Positions 23,821-35,897 of a DNA stretch of 64,000 nt are shown here, in pieces (the stretch's first letter is position 1; each line of letters begins with the position of its first letter). A program made the position numbers and the translations under genes. Below the pieces are notes generated by a model. The model was not told where the DNA came from and searched no databases. It was given only the letters and a program-made list of their open reading frames with translations. The stretch spans positions 13,671,001-13,735,000 of the forward strand of contig CM073907.1 of the NCBI GenBank assembly GCA_037176705.1, read 5' to 3'. The DNA comes from Molossus alvarezi (Eukaryota > Chordata > Mammalia > Chiroptera > Molossidae).

Positions 23821-24062
23821 GTCCTGGCTGGTTTGGCTTAGCAGTTAGAGTGTCGGCCTGCAGACCGAAGCGTTGTGGGTACAATTCTCAGTCAAGGGCA
23901 CGTACCTGGGTTGCAGGTTCGATCCCCAGCCCTGGTTGGGGTCGTGTGGGAGGCCGCCACTCAATGTGTCTCTCTCACATGGATGTTTCTCTCTCCCTCT
24001 CACCCTCCCTCCCTTCCACTCTAACTGAGAAGCAATGGAAAACTATCCTCAGGTGAGGAAAA
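23821..24062 (+). mobile_element. Ves SINE next to a long A-run
   Basis: GTCCTGGCTGGTTTGGCTTA head, GGTTCGATCCC in the middle, ATCCTCAGGTGAGG hairpin tail. A run of about 20 A precedes it at 23797-23817. This is the last Ves copy before a long SINE-free stretch. Confidence 0.9.
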
Positions 24063-24079
24063 AAGAAAAAGAAAAGACA

Positions 24080-24420
24080 GGACACCTCCCTCCACACACT
24101 TGCATGTGTCCAACCACGGCGATGACGTTCAAGTGCCCTGAAGACACCACTGTCACCTGGAGCCTCCGCTCATGACCTTATTTGGAAATGGGTCTTTGCA
24201 GATATAATTAGTCAAGTTAAGATGAGGTCATCTTGGATCAGCTGAGGACAAAAGGCCAGAGAGCCGAGGCATTCATCCTGCGCCGTGCGCATGGAGAAGC
24301 CCACAGACCCGCCTGGCTCTGCCCTGGGTCTACCAGAAGGCCCGCGGCAGCACCGGGCCGGCAGTGTGCGTCCCGTCCAGGCACCGCGTTCCTGAGGTCC
24401 AGCAGGTACTTGCTTGACCT
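24080..24420. repeat. Old mammalian interspersed repeat, family not assigned
   Basis: CATGACCTTATTTGGAAATG, GTCTTTGCAGATATAATTAG and GTTAAGATGAGGTCATCTTG are landmarks of an ancient repeat found across mammals. The family needs a library search. Confidence 0.5.
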
Positions 24421-24967
24421 GATCCACGTGTCACAGAAACTGGGATACGTTGATTTTTCTTTTTTCTATGTGTAACCAACACACTGAAAATATAGTCCTT
24501 ACTACTCAGCAGTGAGAATCAGAGGCCTGAGACTTGGACTGTCCTCGTCCCCTCCTCTCAGGTTACTTGCCTGCACAGGTGTGGCACAATACAGGCGTGG
24601 GACACCCTCTGCCCCTCCGGACGCCGGAGGTGAGGAAGCCCTGGGACTGTCGGTTCCAAAGGAGCCGGGAGCAAGCCTGCTGGCCGTCCAGCAAGGACAC
24701 GGTGACAGCTCAGAGCCCAGCAACGCCACTGCTGGCTCAACCCTGCGAGCCACGCTGTCGGCGTGAAAGTCCACGAAGCCCGGCTCGCCCTCTCCTGTCC
24801 AGCAAGCCGAGCACAGCCTCAGGGCTCGGCCCCGCCTGCCCTTCCGTCCCCCTTCTAGCACAGGTCAGAGGTTATTAATCCAGCAACGGGGTGTCCGAAC
24901 TGAAATGCAGATCAATTTTTTATCTACATCCTTACACGCACTCGGCAATGTGGTCCCTTGCTGCTTT

Positions 24968-25050
24968 TTAAAAAAATCAATGATTCAAGTACAGCCGACG
25001 CGCGGTATTAGTTTCAGGTGTACGACACCGTGATCTGGCGTCTGTGTGCC
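24968..25050 (-). mobile_element. Short LINE-1 3'-end remnant
   Basis: TTAGTTTCAGGTGTACGACA is the reverse complement of a LINE-1 3' landmark. Only about 80 bp remain. Confidence 0.5.
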
Positions 25051-26789
25051 TTATGAGGTGACTTAGTGACAGGATGGTGATCACAGCCTCTGCTGCCTCT
25101 GCAGGGAAGGGTCCCTGAGAGAGACGGGCTCCTGCTAAGGGCGGTGCCTGTGGCACTTTTTAAAAGCCTGTTCCCCCAAGCGAGTGGGAGAGGACAGCAT
25201 GGGTCCAGGTACTGGTTCAGTTCTAGAAGCAGTCTTTCTCCAGGGTCAGCAGCCATCAGGGTGTTTTCAAAAGCATTTCTTACCGAGGACTGTCCCACCT
25301 TCCACAGGATTTCGAAACACCTCCCCGTGTTCCGAATGTCTTGTCTCAGGGGAGCGAATGTCTCCGACCCCCAAGCTTGTTTATTTTAGGGACATCCTGT
25401 AATGGGGTAGTGCCCATCACTTGTAAATGGATTCAAAATGCATATTTACCTAGGTGTCGACATTGACGTAACAGTGTGCTTTTACGCGATACCTGTTCTT
25501 TCTAGAAGACACTGGCTGGCTTCCACACCCAGTAACAATTCTGATTTCAAGGCAAAGGCAGGGCATGCCCAGGATTGGGACAAAGACTGTAGGACACTCC
25601 AGGGACTATGCCTTCAAGCATCCCTTCGACCGCAATCATCTGAGCTACTCAGAACTGAAAGTCCGTGACAATAAAATACATCTCTGGCCGGGTGGTCCTC
25701 TTGGCTTGCACCCTGAATTCCTGCCCTGCGGGCCCTGCCCAGGGCCCCCCAAGAACACGCCCTGAAGTGTGATCAGTCCCTAAGCTCCATGAGAGGCCCT
25801 GGTTCAGTGAGGAGCAGCTCAGGGCACTGGTTTGAGCCGACGGGCAGGGACGCACAACCTAGAACGCAACGGGTACACAAATCACTCACTGTCCACAGAG
25901 GACAGGGAAGGCTCAGAAACCCACGCTCCTCCAGCCTCGTCCTGAAACCCCAAAGCCGACTTTCGGGGCCTGGAGTGTGACCTGGCTCTCGAAGGAATGA
26001 CTGCTCCCCGGACAGTCCACACTCAGCAACCACCTCTCACACCCAGGCGGACGCAGCCACAGACCCACCCGTAGAAAGTAGGCCTTTCTCTCCCCGGGAA
26101 AGCATTCAAGGAATTTGACTTGGGAGCTGGGAGGTGTCAGGAACCCCTGAAGGCACCCTGATTCCCGAGGACCCGCAGATCCTTTGAGAATCCAGGTGGG
26201 GCTGGGAAGGAAGGGGATATCAAGGGCGGGTGCGATCCGACAGGAAGGTGAAGGGTTCTATATCCCACGAGGCCTTTCAAGGTCACGGAATCAAGACGGC
26301 GTCTTTGGGTTCCCATTCTCAGGTTTCTCATCTGCGCGCTGGGGGTCAGGGTTGTTACGAGGGTCAAACGACATACTGGATTGCAAGCACTTTGTCAACG
26401 GAGAGAAAAGAAAGTATTTCCTGAGGCTTCTGTATTTCTGAAAAGGAGGTCACAGGAGCCACTGGCTAGGTGATAACAGGAAGTGGTAGGGTGTAGACGT
26501 CCGCCCGTGGTGCAGAGGCCGGCACAGCTGTCTGGAGTCCTCACTCTGGGGACACGGGGTAAGCTGTCACCCCCCCTTCTCAGCTTGAGGCTCCTGGGGA
26601 ACAGGAGCCAGGACACTGTGACTCAAAGTGGGAGCCATCACACAAGCGTCATGTGTGTGCACATCAAACATTCAGCTTCCTGGGCTCAAGCTCGGACGAG
26701 TTTGGTCGGAAACACTGGGGATGGGGCCTGACCACTGTCAGCTTCTCCAGATTCTTACAGAAACTTGAGAAGTACTAGGACGGCAACAC

Positions 26790-26955
26790 GGGAAAAGCTG
26801 TGGAGTTGGGAAGACCTGGGTCAGATTCCAGTACCATGACCTAGCAGCTCTGTGGCTTCAGGCAAGTTACTGAACCTCTCTGAACCTGTTTGTTCATTTG
26901 TAAATAAGTATGAAGCCCAACCAGCATTGCTGGGAAGGTCAGAGATACTCATGTT
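26790..26955 (+). repeat. MIR SINE
   Basis: Contains the MIR core and tail: ACCTGGGTCAGATTCCAGTA, TAGCAGCTCTGTGGCTTCAG and GCAAGTTACTGAACCTCTCT. Confidence 0.8.
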
Positions 26956-27829
26956 CTTTATTTAGGCTATCCTAAGAGCCATGAACAACCCTGACCGGCC
27001 CCCCTCCCCACCCCCATCTTCTTTTCGTGGGATAATAATCTGACACTGAGAACTCAAGGGACTTCTTAGAGGCCCGTCACCCACAACAGCAGTGCAAAGG
27101 CCCATGTTGGCCCCTACACCAGAGCACAAGCAAAGAACACAGGCGGGGACATGGGCCAGCTTTCGATGGAGGCCCAGGCCATCTCCCTTCTTGAGGGGGT
27201 GTGACCTTGAGGTGGGCTGGGCTCACCAGACCTGCTCCTTCCTCAGTGTCCCTCCAGGTGGGAGAATAAAGGAGAAGGGACAGCAGGCATCCTGGACAGG
27301 CCCAGCCTGTGTGTCCACAACTCTGGGGGATGTAGGGAGAAGGAAGGAACAGGGGGAGCCCAGGAATGAAGCTCCCTGGTACAAACTACAGGCAGGACTC
27401 ACCGACACCCCCAGCCTCAGTCTCTCCATCTGGAAACCGGGGTTAACGTTAAGAAAGTAAACAGTCAGTGATGGGGTGGCACCGGAGGGTGGTCTGCTGC
27501 GAGCACCCCTGTGTGCATCGGGTGTGTGCTGGGCACAGCAGAGCCTGGTGGTAGTTTCACTCTGTCCCAAGACGAGGTGTTGCTAAGACTGAGATTTACA
27601 TTCCTGTGTTGGTTGTTAAAGTTATTAAAGATCCTGGCCCACGGAGCCAAGCCAAAGTCAGAGGCAGGAGCGGCTGGGAATGAGGACGCCCCTTGGCCGC
27701 TGGATTCCAGCCCTGGGATCATTCTAGTTGGGACGGGATGTCTAAGTGACAACGGGGAACAGGGTACCCTCTGCGCCCCAGCATCTAAAATTTCGTATTC
27801 TCTGCTTCTGGGCACAGAGGGGCCTCCGG

Positions 27830-28890
27830 AAGCGCAATGTTCTCTCAGGCCCACCGGCCCCTCGAGGCCGGGCACCCTGTCCGGAGTCCAGCGCTCTCCG
27901 GCCCCGCCCGGTGCCACTCACTGCGCGCCCCGGCCCCGCGCCGAGCCCGCGCCCGCCAGCCCGCCCGGCTCACCTGCTGAAGACCAGGCAGCCCAGGTGG
28001 TTGATGTCGTGGTCCGAGCGGTGGCGGCTGTAGTCCTCCCACAGGTCTTTGAAGGCCGTGACGGCCAGGATGAACAGCACAGGCGCCAGCGCCAGGCCGG
28101 GCTGGAAGGCGTTCACCGCCGGCACGAAGTTGAGCAGCGCGATGAAGACGAAGTACACGTTGGCCAGGCGGTGGAACTGCTCGAACAGGTTCTTGGGCAG
28201 GAAGGACAGCAGGGTGTACTTGGTGGTCTTGAGCCGGTTGTCGGCCAGGTGCTGGGCGCCCGCGCGCCACCGCGCGCCCCTGGCCGCGCCCGCCGCGGGG
28301 TCCTCGGCGCCCGGGGGCGGCAGCAGGCTGGAGCGCACCGTGCGAGTCCGGCCCTCGCGGCGCCGCCGCCGCCTCCCCGGGGGCGCGGGCTCCTCGGCCG
28401 CCGGCGCCCGCTCCATGGCCGCGTGTCGCCGCGCCCCGCTCCTCCGCCGTCGGCCCGCGCGCGCCAGGTCCTAGGTGATCATCGCCGGCGGCCCGGGCGC
28501 GGCGGCGCGGGCTCCCCGCCTGCGGGACGCACGGACAGGCTGTGAGCGCCGCCGGGCCGGGCCGTTTCCGCCGCGGCCCCGCCCCGCCCGCCGGCTCCGC
28601 GGAGAGCGGGAAACACAAAGACCCTGCACACCCCGGGGCCGCTCAGTTTCGTTTTCCAGAAGCCGCAGTTCGCGCGGCCGCGGAGCCGGGGCCGGGCGGG
28701 GAGAGGGCGCCCCGCGGGGCGCGGAGCTTCCTGGAGGCGGGCGGCCGGGAGACGCCCACCCCCGCCCGAGCAAACCAGTCGGATCCCAGTGAGCCACGCA
28801 CACCCGGGCTCGGACTTCCCGATCCTCCCTGCCCGGGGACACCCGCCGCCTCTCCCCTCTCCCGACCCCTGCCCAAGAGTCACTTCTTGG
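27830..28890. promoter_or_regulatory. ATP10A: CpG island at the ATP10A 5' end
   Basis: A very CpG-rich block covering coding exon 1, the presumed 5' UTR and upstream sequence. GC boxes such as CCCCGCCCCGCCCG lie at about 28576-28590. Transcription start position cannot be fixed from sequence alone. The long open frame on the opposite strand (27511-28545) is a by-product of GC content. Confidence 0.8.
27974..28416 (-). CDS. ATP10A: ATP10A coding exon 1 (N-terminus of P4-ATPase flippase)
   Basis: This is the first coding exon of phospholipid-transporting ATPase VA, a P4-type flippase that moves phosphatidylcholine-type lipids to the cytoplasmic leaflet, usually with a CDC50 partner (family knowledge). 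It encodes 147 codons plus two bases of a split Arg codon. The ATG at 28416 sits in a good Kozak context (GCCATGG) and is the first in frame. A basic, Pro/Arg-rich leader (residues 1-60) is followed by the P4-ATPase N-terminal signature: [20 protein letters not shown], then membrane segment 1 (about 98-112, [13 protein letters not shown]) and segment 2 (about 118-136, with [15 protein letters not shown]). The exon closes in HLGCLVFS and a canonical donor (GTGAGC, intron from 27973). The reading frame joins exon 2 exactly. The rest of the gene lies to lower coordinates and beyond the left edge. ATP10A was chosen over ATP10B/D from remembered human sequence and from GABRB3 being next door. Confidence 0.95.
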
Positions 28891-31800
28891 GTGAACTGGA
28901 CTTTTTCCTTCCCCTAACCACGCTGCCTTCCTGACTTCTCTAAATAGGATTTTTTCTTTCTTCTTCTTTTTTTTGGGCACGGTGGCAAAGGCCTCCCCTC
29001 CTCTCCAGCACACTCGGAGGACAAAGTATCCCTTGGGTGCTGTGGTTCTGAGGTGAGCTCTGTGACCCAGACAGGAGCAGGGGCTTGAGGATGGCTCTTG
29101 GGGACGGGGCACGACCCGGAGGGGGCCTCAGACGTGGGAGAAGTGTCTCACGAGGCAAAGGACACCCCTCAGTATTCCCAGGGAATCAGAATGGAGTGTG
29201 CTGAATATTCCTAAGGGGCGGGCCTCCAGGGTCCACAGTAAGCACCCCCCACACACACACACACAGTGTGCGCATGTCTGAAGCACAGAGGTGAGAAGCA
29301 GGGATTTTTTTTTTTTTTTTTTTTGCCTTGGAGACCACGGCTGCGAGTTTGGGTGAAAGGTCCAGTTTGGGGTACTACCTGTCTGGATTTGGGTTGCTGC
29401 TGGCCACCTCCTCCTGTAGACCCGCCCCTCGTTTCTCTGGACCCTCTCAGCACCTCAAGGGCCTCTGCTGGCCTGGGTTCCTCCGGCTCCGTGCTGGTAA
29501 GTCACTGTTCTAACTGCAAACCACAGGCCTCCTCGCCATGACCTGCTCTCAGGATGGCCCTCACCTCCTGCACCCTGGCTTACACCCCATCCGGCCGGGT
29601 CAGGTATCCCACGGCCACAGAGAGCCGTGCCACAGACCACGGCGTTTACCAGAATCCAGCGTAAGGAGGAAGGAGCGACAGGTACTAAGAAAATGCCCAT
29701 GACACAGATCAAGCCCCCCCCCCCCCGCCACGCCTAGGGGTGCAGCACTGCGTGTGGAGGCCCAGATCAGAGGAAGGTCTAGCCGAAGCTCCTGCCCTTC
29801 CAGGGAAAGAACCAGCTCCCACATCCAAACTGCGGATTCACAGGACGCCAAGAACCGCAGCTTCCCTGGTTTCCATGACAAAGACGTCATGGATCCGTGG
29901 TTTTCTCCATCACCCAACCCAGGGAGGCCTCGGGCATGCTGGCCCCTCCATCTCCACTGAGTCTGCGCCCCTGTGGGTGTCCCCAGGGTGCCCAGAGCCT
30001 CCGGTGGGTCCCCCTGCCTCCCGGCCTCCTTGCTTCAGCCAGTCTGCGTGTTGCCGAAGTGGTTACTGGCCTCTTTCATTGTCTTACCCTGGAGCTCAGG
30101 TGTCCCCCTTTGCTGACAGCCAAATGCTGACGCCTCAGGCAGAGGCCCCTGGAGGCCCTCAGGGGACTGGCACCAACTTGCTGTTTTAGCTCCGCCCCCT
30201 CCCGGCCCAGCCCCAGGGCCAGAGGTCTCCTTACCCTCCTCAGAACAGGCCTCGTTCTTGGGGCCCATCCACATTCCGATCTAAGGTTCCAAGATTCTAC
30301 GAGTCACACTGCTCCTTGTCCGGAACCTTCCCCCACCTACTCTTCGCCAACGCCATCCTTCTGCGATGGCCTGGCTCCGCTGGCCTCCCGGAGGGTTTTC
30401 CCACCGTGGACCTAGTGAACCTCATGGAATTACTTCTGTTCGTACGGATGTGCCGTGGGCAGGGAGCCTCCTTAGACTGCTCCACAGGGTGAGCTGGATG
30501 CTCTGCCAAGTGACCTTGCTGCCCAGGTCAGGGCAGGCTGGAGGGACTCCGGGCTACCAGCTGGACCACTGAGCTCCGATGAGGCCCAGCCACTGGGCCC
30601 TGGGCAAGTCGCTTTCAACAGAGTTCCCTGCTCTCAGGACCGTATGCAATCCTGGGGGACTTCCAACAAGGAGCGATGCAGGGAGCCAGGTGGGGACACC
30701 TCTGCTCCAGTTACCATAGCTGGGGCTGTCGGAAGGGCCCCCGGGCAGCCCTAAGAAAGCCAGCCACACAGATATCGGGGGAAGACAGGTCAGTACTGGA
30801 GACCATGGGTTGGACCCAGCCGGTGGGCAAGCAGAGACATTGTCCTCAGTGGCTCGTGTAGGGCCTGGTGGGTCACACTGAGGATTTTGCTTTTAGCTGT
30901 GAGAAGGGGCACTTAGGAGACATGTGTGTGGACCTGCTGGCTGCTGCGTGACCAGAAAGCAGGGGACAGGCAGAGAGCTCTGCAGTCATCCTGGGGGGAG
31001 GGCACAGTGGCTCAGGTCGCGGTGGCCAAGCTAGGGTGGGACACGGCCTCCTTCAAGCCAGCGGGATCTGCTGTTGGACGGGGTATGACAGAAGCAGAGT
31101 CAAGGACAGCCGTGAGTTGCTGTGGCAGAGAGACAGAGGGAGGGACATGCCGGAGCTGGCCATGGGAGGCAGGGGTGCCCACGTCTGAGCTCTGAGGAGA
31201 CCCAGCAAGTGGCAGTCTGGGCTGCAGAGCCAGTCTAAGTGTGACGGGCGTGGCCAGAGTGGGGGCTGGGCAGAGGGGCCAGTGTGTGGGCTAGTCCGGC
31301 CTTGGGAAGGGTCAGGCCTCTGGGTTTGCTCCAGATGCGACCGGAAGCCACAGACCGCCTGAGGCAGAGGCAGGAGCTGAGAAGCTGACTTCCCCTTTGG
31401 AAGAATGGAAGGTGATTTTCTTCTAGGATTTTCATGGTTCCGCAACTTACATTTAAGTCTTACATCCGTTTTGAGTTTATTCTTGTGCGTGGTGTAAGTT
31501 GGTGGTCTAGTTTCATTTTTTGCACGTGCCTGTCCAATTTTCCCAGCACCATTGATTGAAGAGACCGTCTTCACTCCACTGAGTGCTCTTGCCTCCTTTG
31601 TCCCATATTAATTGACCACAGGGTGTGAGTTTATTTCTGGGCTCTCTGCTCTGCTCCACTGATCTGTATGCCTGTTCGTGTGCCAGTACCCGGCTGTGTT
31701 GATGTCAGTGGCCTTGTCGCACAGTGTGATGTCAGGTATTGGTTCCCTCTGTCCCCTGGGGTCTGCACGTCTGTACACCAGCTGCCGGGTGCAAGTCGTG

Positions 31801-34614
31801 TCTCCCTGTGTCTCAGAAGGTCTGCCTGACCTCTGCCCTAGTTGGTGGGTGGAATTTTATCTTTCGATGCTGGGGTGGAGGAGAACCCACGTGACGTTGT
31901 TGGTGCCAAGGTTGAGCAAAGCCCTCATCTGTCTGGACAGACAGCTGCTGTTGCAGCCGAGCCGAGAGAGGCTCTGAATGGGGCAGAGGGCAAGCTAGTG
32001 GCCAGCTCAACCCTCGGCTTCCCGGGGTGTCCATCCGCCAGGGTCCCAGTGCAATGTAACCCCTGACCTGCAGACTGGCTCCTTCCGTCACCGTGGTGGC
32101 CGCACAGCCACCGAGCTCCTGCAACCTCGGAACACCCCTTTGATTACCCTTATTTCCAAGTGAGGTGAAGTCCCTGCTCTCCAAGGTCTGAGAGGGAAGG
32201 AAGGATTCCAGAGTCAGCATCCTTCCTAGCAAGTGGCTGACAGAATCCCCCTGGGTGTGTGGTGGGCAGAGTGTGGATGGCTCCTGAGATCCCTAGATAC
32301 AATTTGCACACCAACACGAGGCTTCCTCAGGGAGCTTAGGACCCTGGAGTGCAGGGGGAAGTTGAACACAAAGAGATTTTATTCTGCATCCGCACCTCTT
32401 CCAGGCTCCGTGTGATCCCCAATGGTTTCTCAGGGGCTCCCCCACCCCTGGCCCTGGGCATGACCAGCCCCTGTCCCTGCAAATCACACATGCTTGCCTC
32501 ATGAATGTAGCTTTCTTGGGAACCTGGGAAGTACTCACCTATGCAAGAAACCGGCCCATTCAGGGAGTAAATTAAATACTGGCTAAACCCTCCAAGGACA
32601 CAAGGAGCTTTCTTTGAAAGTTCTCTGTGTTTGGGGCTCTGGGAAATTTCAGTTTTTAGAATAATACTCTTCGGAGCGTCTCGCGTTGAGATGGGAGGGT
32701 GGAGGGGCCTTTCCGTCTATAGACCCCCCAAACGCTGTGGCTGGACTTCGGACACGGGCTGCCAGGGGGACATGCCGATGTCCCTCATAGAACCCTCTTG
32801 TTTCCGGGTCTGAAAGGGAGTTGTCCCGGTGCAGGGGGGGTTGTCACAGACGTGATGTTCCCGAACTTCGGCAAAGTACGGTGCTGTGGCAGTGGGTGTG
32901 CCACGGTGCCCGGCAGGCTCCCGGGCGCCTCGGGGGCTGGCCCTGCCGGACTGACCCGGGGCTGGGTCTCCCCGGGGCACACCCCCTCCCCTTTCTCTTT
33001 AATTCTCGCCCTTTGCACACCTCTCGGAGTAGCTAGGGCTGTGGCTCGTATGTTTGAGCAGCTCCTGATGCTCATATTTGCCTGGGCAGAGTATTATATG
33101 GCAATAACCCCACTCGAGAAAGCCGTTGAGGGACTTGTGGAGGGCGTTCAGCGGTGGCGGGGTGGGTGGCATCTGCCCCTCACTCACTCCCTGCTGACAG
33201 ACCCTCCTGGGTAGCTCTCCACTCATACGCCCCTCAGGGTCCACAATCCGTTTACTCTGGGTCTCACCGCACTTTACAAAGAACATGTCACAGGGGATGA
33301 GGCCCAGGGTTTATGATTAGGGAGAAGATCAGGCCTCCACTTCTGCTTTCCCTGCGTTTTGACCGAGGCCACATGGAGCGGGTACCGTGCCACCTGAAGG
33401 GTGGAGGCGATGCCCCGTGCCCACTGCCCATGCACCTGCTGGCATCTGTGGACGCGGCCACCTCCGGCCACTGTCTCAGATCCCAGACCCCAAGGCCTTT
33501 CTCTCCGCCCATCTTCCCAAACGCAGCATGTCATTCGCTCTGCTTCTCTCTGGAACCGTCCAGCTTCTCTGTGGAGCACAGGACAAACTGGGGGGTACAC
33601 TGCCCCCATCAGGAAGGCAGAGGGAGGGCGTGTGCTGTGGGCAGCACTGCCACCTGGTGGCACACGCAGCACCTGCACCGCCGAGTACCGGTCACAGTTG
33701 GATGGAAACGTGGGATTTGGGGGTGCATGGAGTCAGGCCCCACTTCACCTCCTGGGCCGAACACTCCATACAAATGGCTGCACCCCAAACACTGCTTTCC
33801 TTTTCATTTACTGTCTTTCCCTAAAGATACCTTATTATTATTATTATTTTAAATCATCTATGTAGCCCTGTCTTATTTACTAACAAAAAAAGCAGCTAAT
33901 GTTTCCAAAATGAACTCACCCTTCAGTCATGTTTCTGGTTTTATGGGAAAGTCTCATAAAGAAAAAAAAAATCTCTTCTTCTAATTCTATATTGGATCCC
34001 AAAGTGTTTGGTCTAAGACACGAGCAAGCTCCAACCGTGTGGTGTTTTAATCCATGCGTGTGCGTGAATCTGTGTGTGCACGGGCGTGTGTGTGCAGGAT
34101 GCGCACACGTCTAAGCAGGTGTGTGTGCACGTGTCCATGTGGCTGGCAGAAAGAGTGTCTGAAGTGTCCCTCGGTGGAAGAAAGACACGTATGCTTGCAG
34201 ACCTGGGTGGCCCTCCAAGGACACGCGTTTCGTGCGGTCTGAGCACTGGGATTACTGCTGAGTCACTGGCCCGGCTGAAAAGGACACTTTGTGACCGGCT
34301 CAGAGAATAGGCGAGCTTAACAAAGACCTATTTATTCCAAATCCTCAAGCAAGGTTTCTTCTTCAAAAGAAAGAAAGAAAGAGAAAGGAAGGTAGAGTGA
34401 TAAAAATATGCCAAGTGATACTTTTACAGCCAGGACGACTGTGTGTCTGCACCTGAGCATGTGATTCACCCACACGGTGCTGAGTGCAAGCTTCCAATTC
34501 ACAGCACGGAAGTTTACATCTCTCCATTTCAGATTTCCCTGGACGAGCTCAGGAACCGGAGTCCATGCGACTGTTACACTAGTACAATTGTTATTCGCAT
34601 GTCATGGAATTAAG
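28891..34614. other. Intergenic, upstream of ATP10A, no Ves SINE
   Basis: Contains a CA run (about 29247-29266), a long T-run (29306-29325), a C-run (29717-29728) and a LINE-1 ORF2 remnant (31425-31745). No gene is recognised. The stretches at 29.3-31.4 and 31.8-34.6 kb are GC-rich with chance reading frames only. Confidence 0.65.
31425..31745 (-). mobile_element. LINE-1 ORF2 remnant
   Basis: Minus-strand translation gives [20 protein letters not shown] and KNKLKTDVRLKC, a decayed stretch of LINE-1 ORF2. No intact frame. Confidence 0.7.
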
Positions 34615-34818
34615 AGCTTATTCATTGGGTGGGGGGAGGTAGAAGGGGGTAAAGGGGGATAGAAGGTGGTGGATGGAGACTCGATGTGGGGTGAACACAC
34701 AGTACAATACACAGATGATGTTTTGTAGAATTGTATACCTGAGATCTATACATTATATAAACCTATATATTTTATTAACCAATGTCACCCCAATAAATCC
34801 AATAAAATTTTTTAAAAA
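34615..34818 (+). mobile_element. LINE-1 3'-end fragment
   Basis: GGTGAACACACAGTACAATA, AGAATTGTATACCTGAGATC and AACCAATGTCACCCCAATAA are plus-strand LINE-1 3' landmarks, ending in an A-rich tail. Confidence 0.8.
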
Positions 34819-35251
34819 GAGTGCTTCAGTTATTTATCAAGCATGGATCACTACAAGACAACGTAGATCATCTGATAATCCAAACTTCTCGAAATGAAGA
34901 CATCGAGACCCAGTAAGGGCAAATGACTTGTCCAGGGCCACAGAGAGGTGGCCTCAGAGTCGAGTCTGGAGGGCAGGTTCCTGTTCTCAGTTCGCCAGGC
35001 TCAAACCCTGGCCCCTACAGCTCTTTCTCTCCCCGCTCACAACTGTGCTCTGGATGGTGAGCACTCGGGAGAAGCCTGGTGTCCCTTCATTTTAACCCGG
35101 TTCAGTACATTTTCCTGGACCAAAGAGATGGTTTGTTACAGTGGAGACAATGTTGGCTCGGAAGGTAGGTGATAGGGATGGGCTGACGGGTTGAGAGCGC
35201 CCTGTGATGGTGACCTTAGCTGAAATGATGAGATTGGGTTATATCATTTCT

Positions 35252-35885
35252 TTTTTATAATTTTTTATTAATTTATTTCTGTTACAGATGTTTTTCCTTT
35301 TCTTCCCCATTGACACCCTCCTCCTCATCCCCCCCACCTTACACCTGGCTTTGTTGTCCGTGTCCATCGGTTATGCGTACATGCATGTAAGTTCTGTGGT
35401 TTATCTCTTCCCTCCCCCCACTGCCCCCTCTTCTGAGGGTTCAGTGTGTACCCTACTTCCACGTCTCTGGGTCTACCCAATTACCCAGACTGTTATGTTC
35501 ATTATATTCCACAAACAAGTGAGATCATGTGATATTTGTCTTTCTCTGCTTGGCTTGTTTTGCTTAGAATAATACCTTCCAGGTCCCTCTATGTAGTCTC
35601 AAAGGATAAAAGATCTTTCTTTCTTACAGCTGCGTAGTACTCCATTGTATATATGTACCACAGCTTTTTTATCCATTCATTTACTGATGGACACTTGGGC
35701 TGTTTCCAGATCTTAGCTATTGTAAATAGTGCTGCTATAAAAATGGGGGTACATATATTCTTTCTGATGGGTGTTTCAGGCTTCTTAGGGTATATTCCTA
35801 GAAGTGGGATCACTGGATCAAATGGCAATTCAATTTTTAATTTTTTGCGGTAACACCATAGTGTTTTCCATAGTGGCTGCAGGGC
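35252..35885 (-). mobile_element. 5'-truncated LINE-1 with perfect TSD
   Basis: A minus-strand LINE-1 3' end of 634 bp. It still encodes the last part of ORF2 (LPFDPVIPLLGIYP, NEWIKKLWYIYTMEYYAAV). TSD TATATCATTTCT is at 35240-35251 and 35886-35897. The well-preserved frame suggests a fairly young copy. Confidence 0.92.
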
Positions 35886-35897
35886 TATATCATTTCT

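Larger units (their letters stand above)
8684..27973 (-). other. ATP10A: ATP10A intron 1
   Basis: A 19.3-kb first intron. It carries Ves SINEs at 8843, 9783, 13157, 13991, 15739, 16463, 22199 (nested) and 23821, LINE-1 debris at 11187-12110, an ORF1-only LINE at 16758-18757, a CTCF-type motif at 21315, a MIR at 26790 and older repeats at 15301 and 24060. Stretches 10.0-11.2, 12.1-13.1, 18.8-22.1, 22.6-23.8 and 25.1-26.8 kb contain only chance reading frames as far as I can see. Confidence 0.85.

Noticed and set aside
27511..28545. 344-codon open frame on the plus strand
   Set aside because: It is antisense to ATP10A exon 1 inside a CpG island; high GC removes stop codons. The minus-strand frame has the known protein with correct splice sites.
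33651..33664. CCACCTGGTGGC as a CTCF site
   Set aside because: One mismatch at a key core position and a simple palindrome that fits an E-box equally well; too weak to list.
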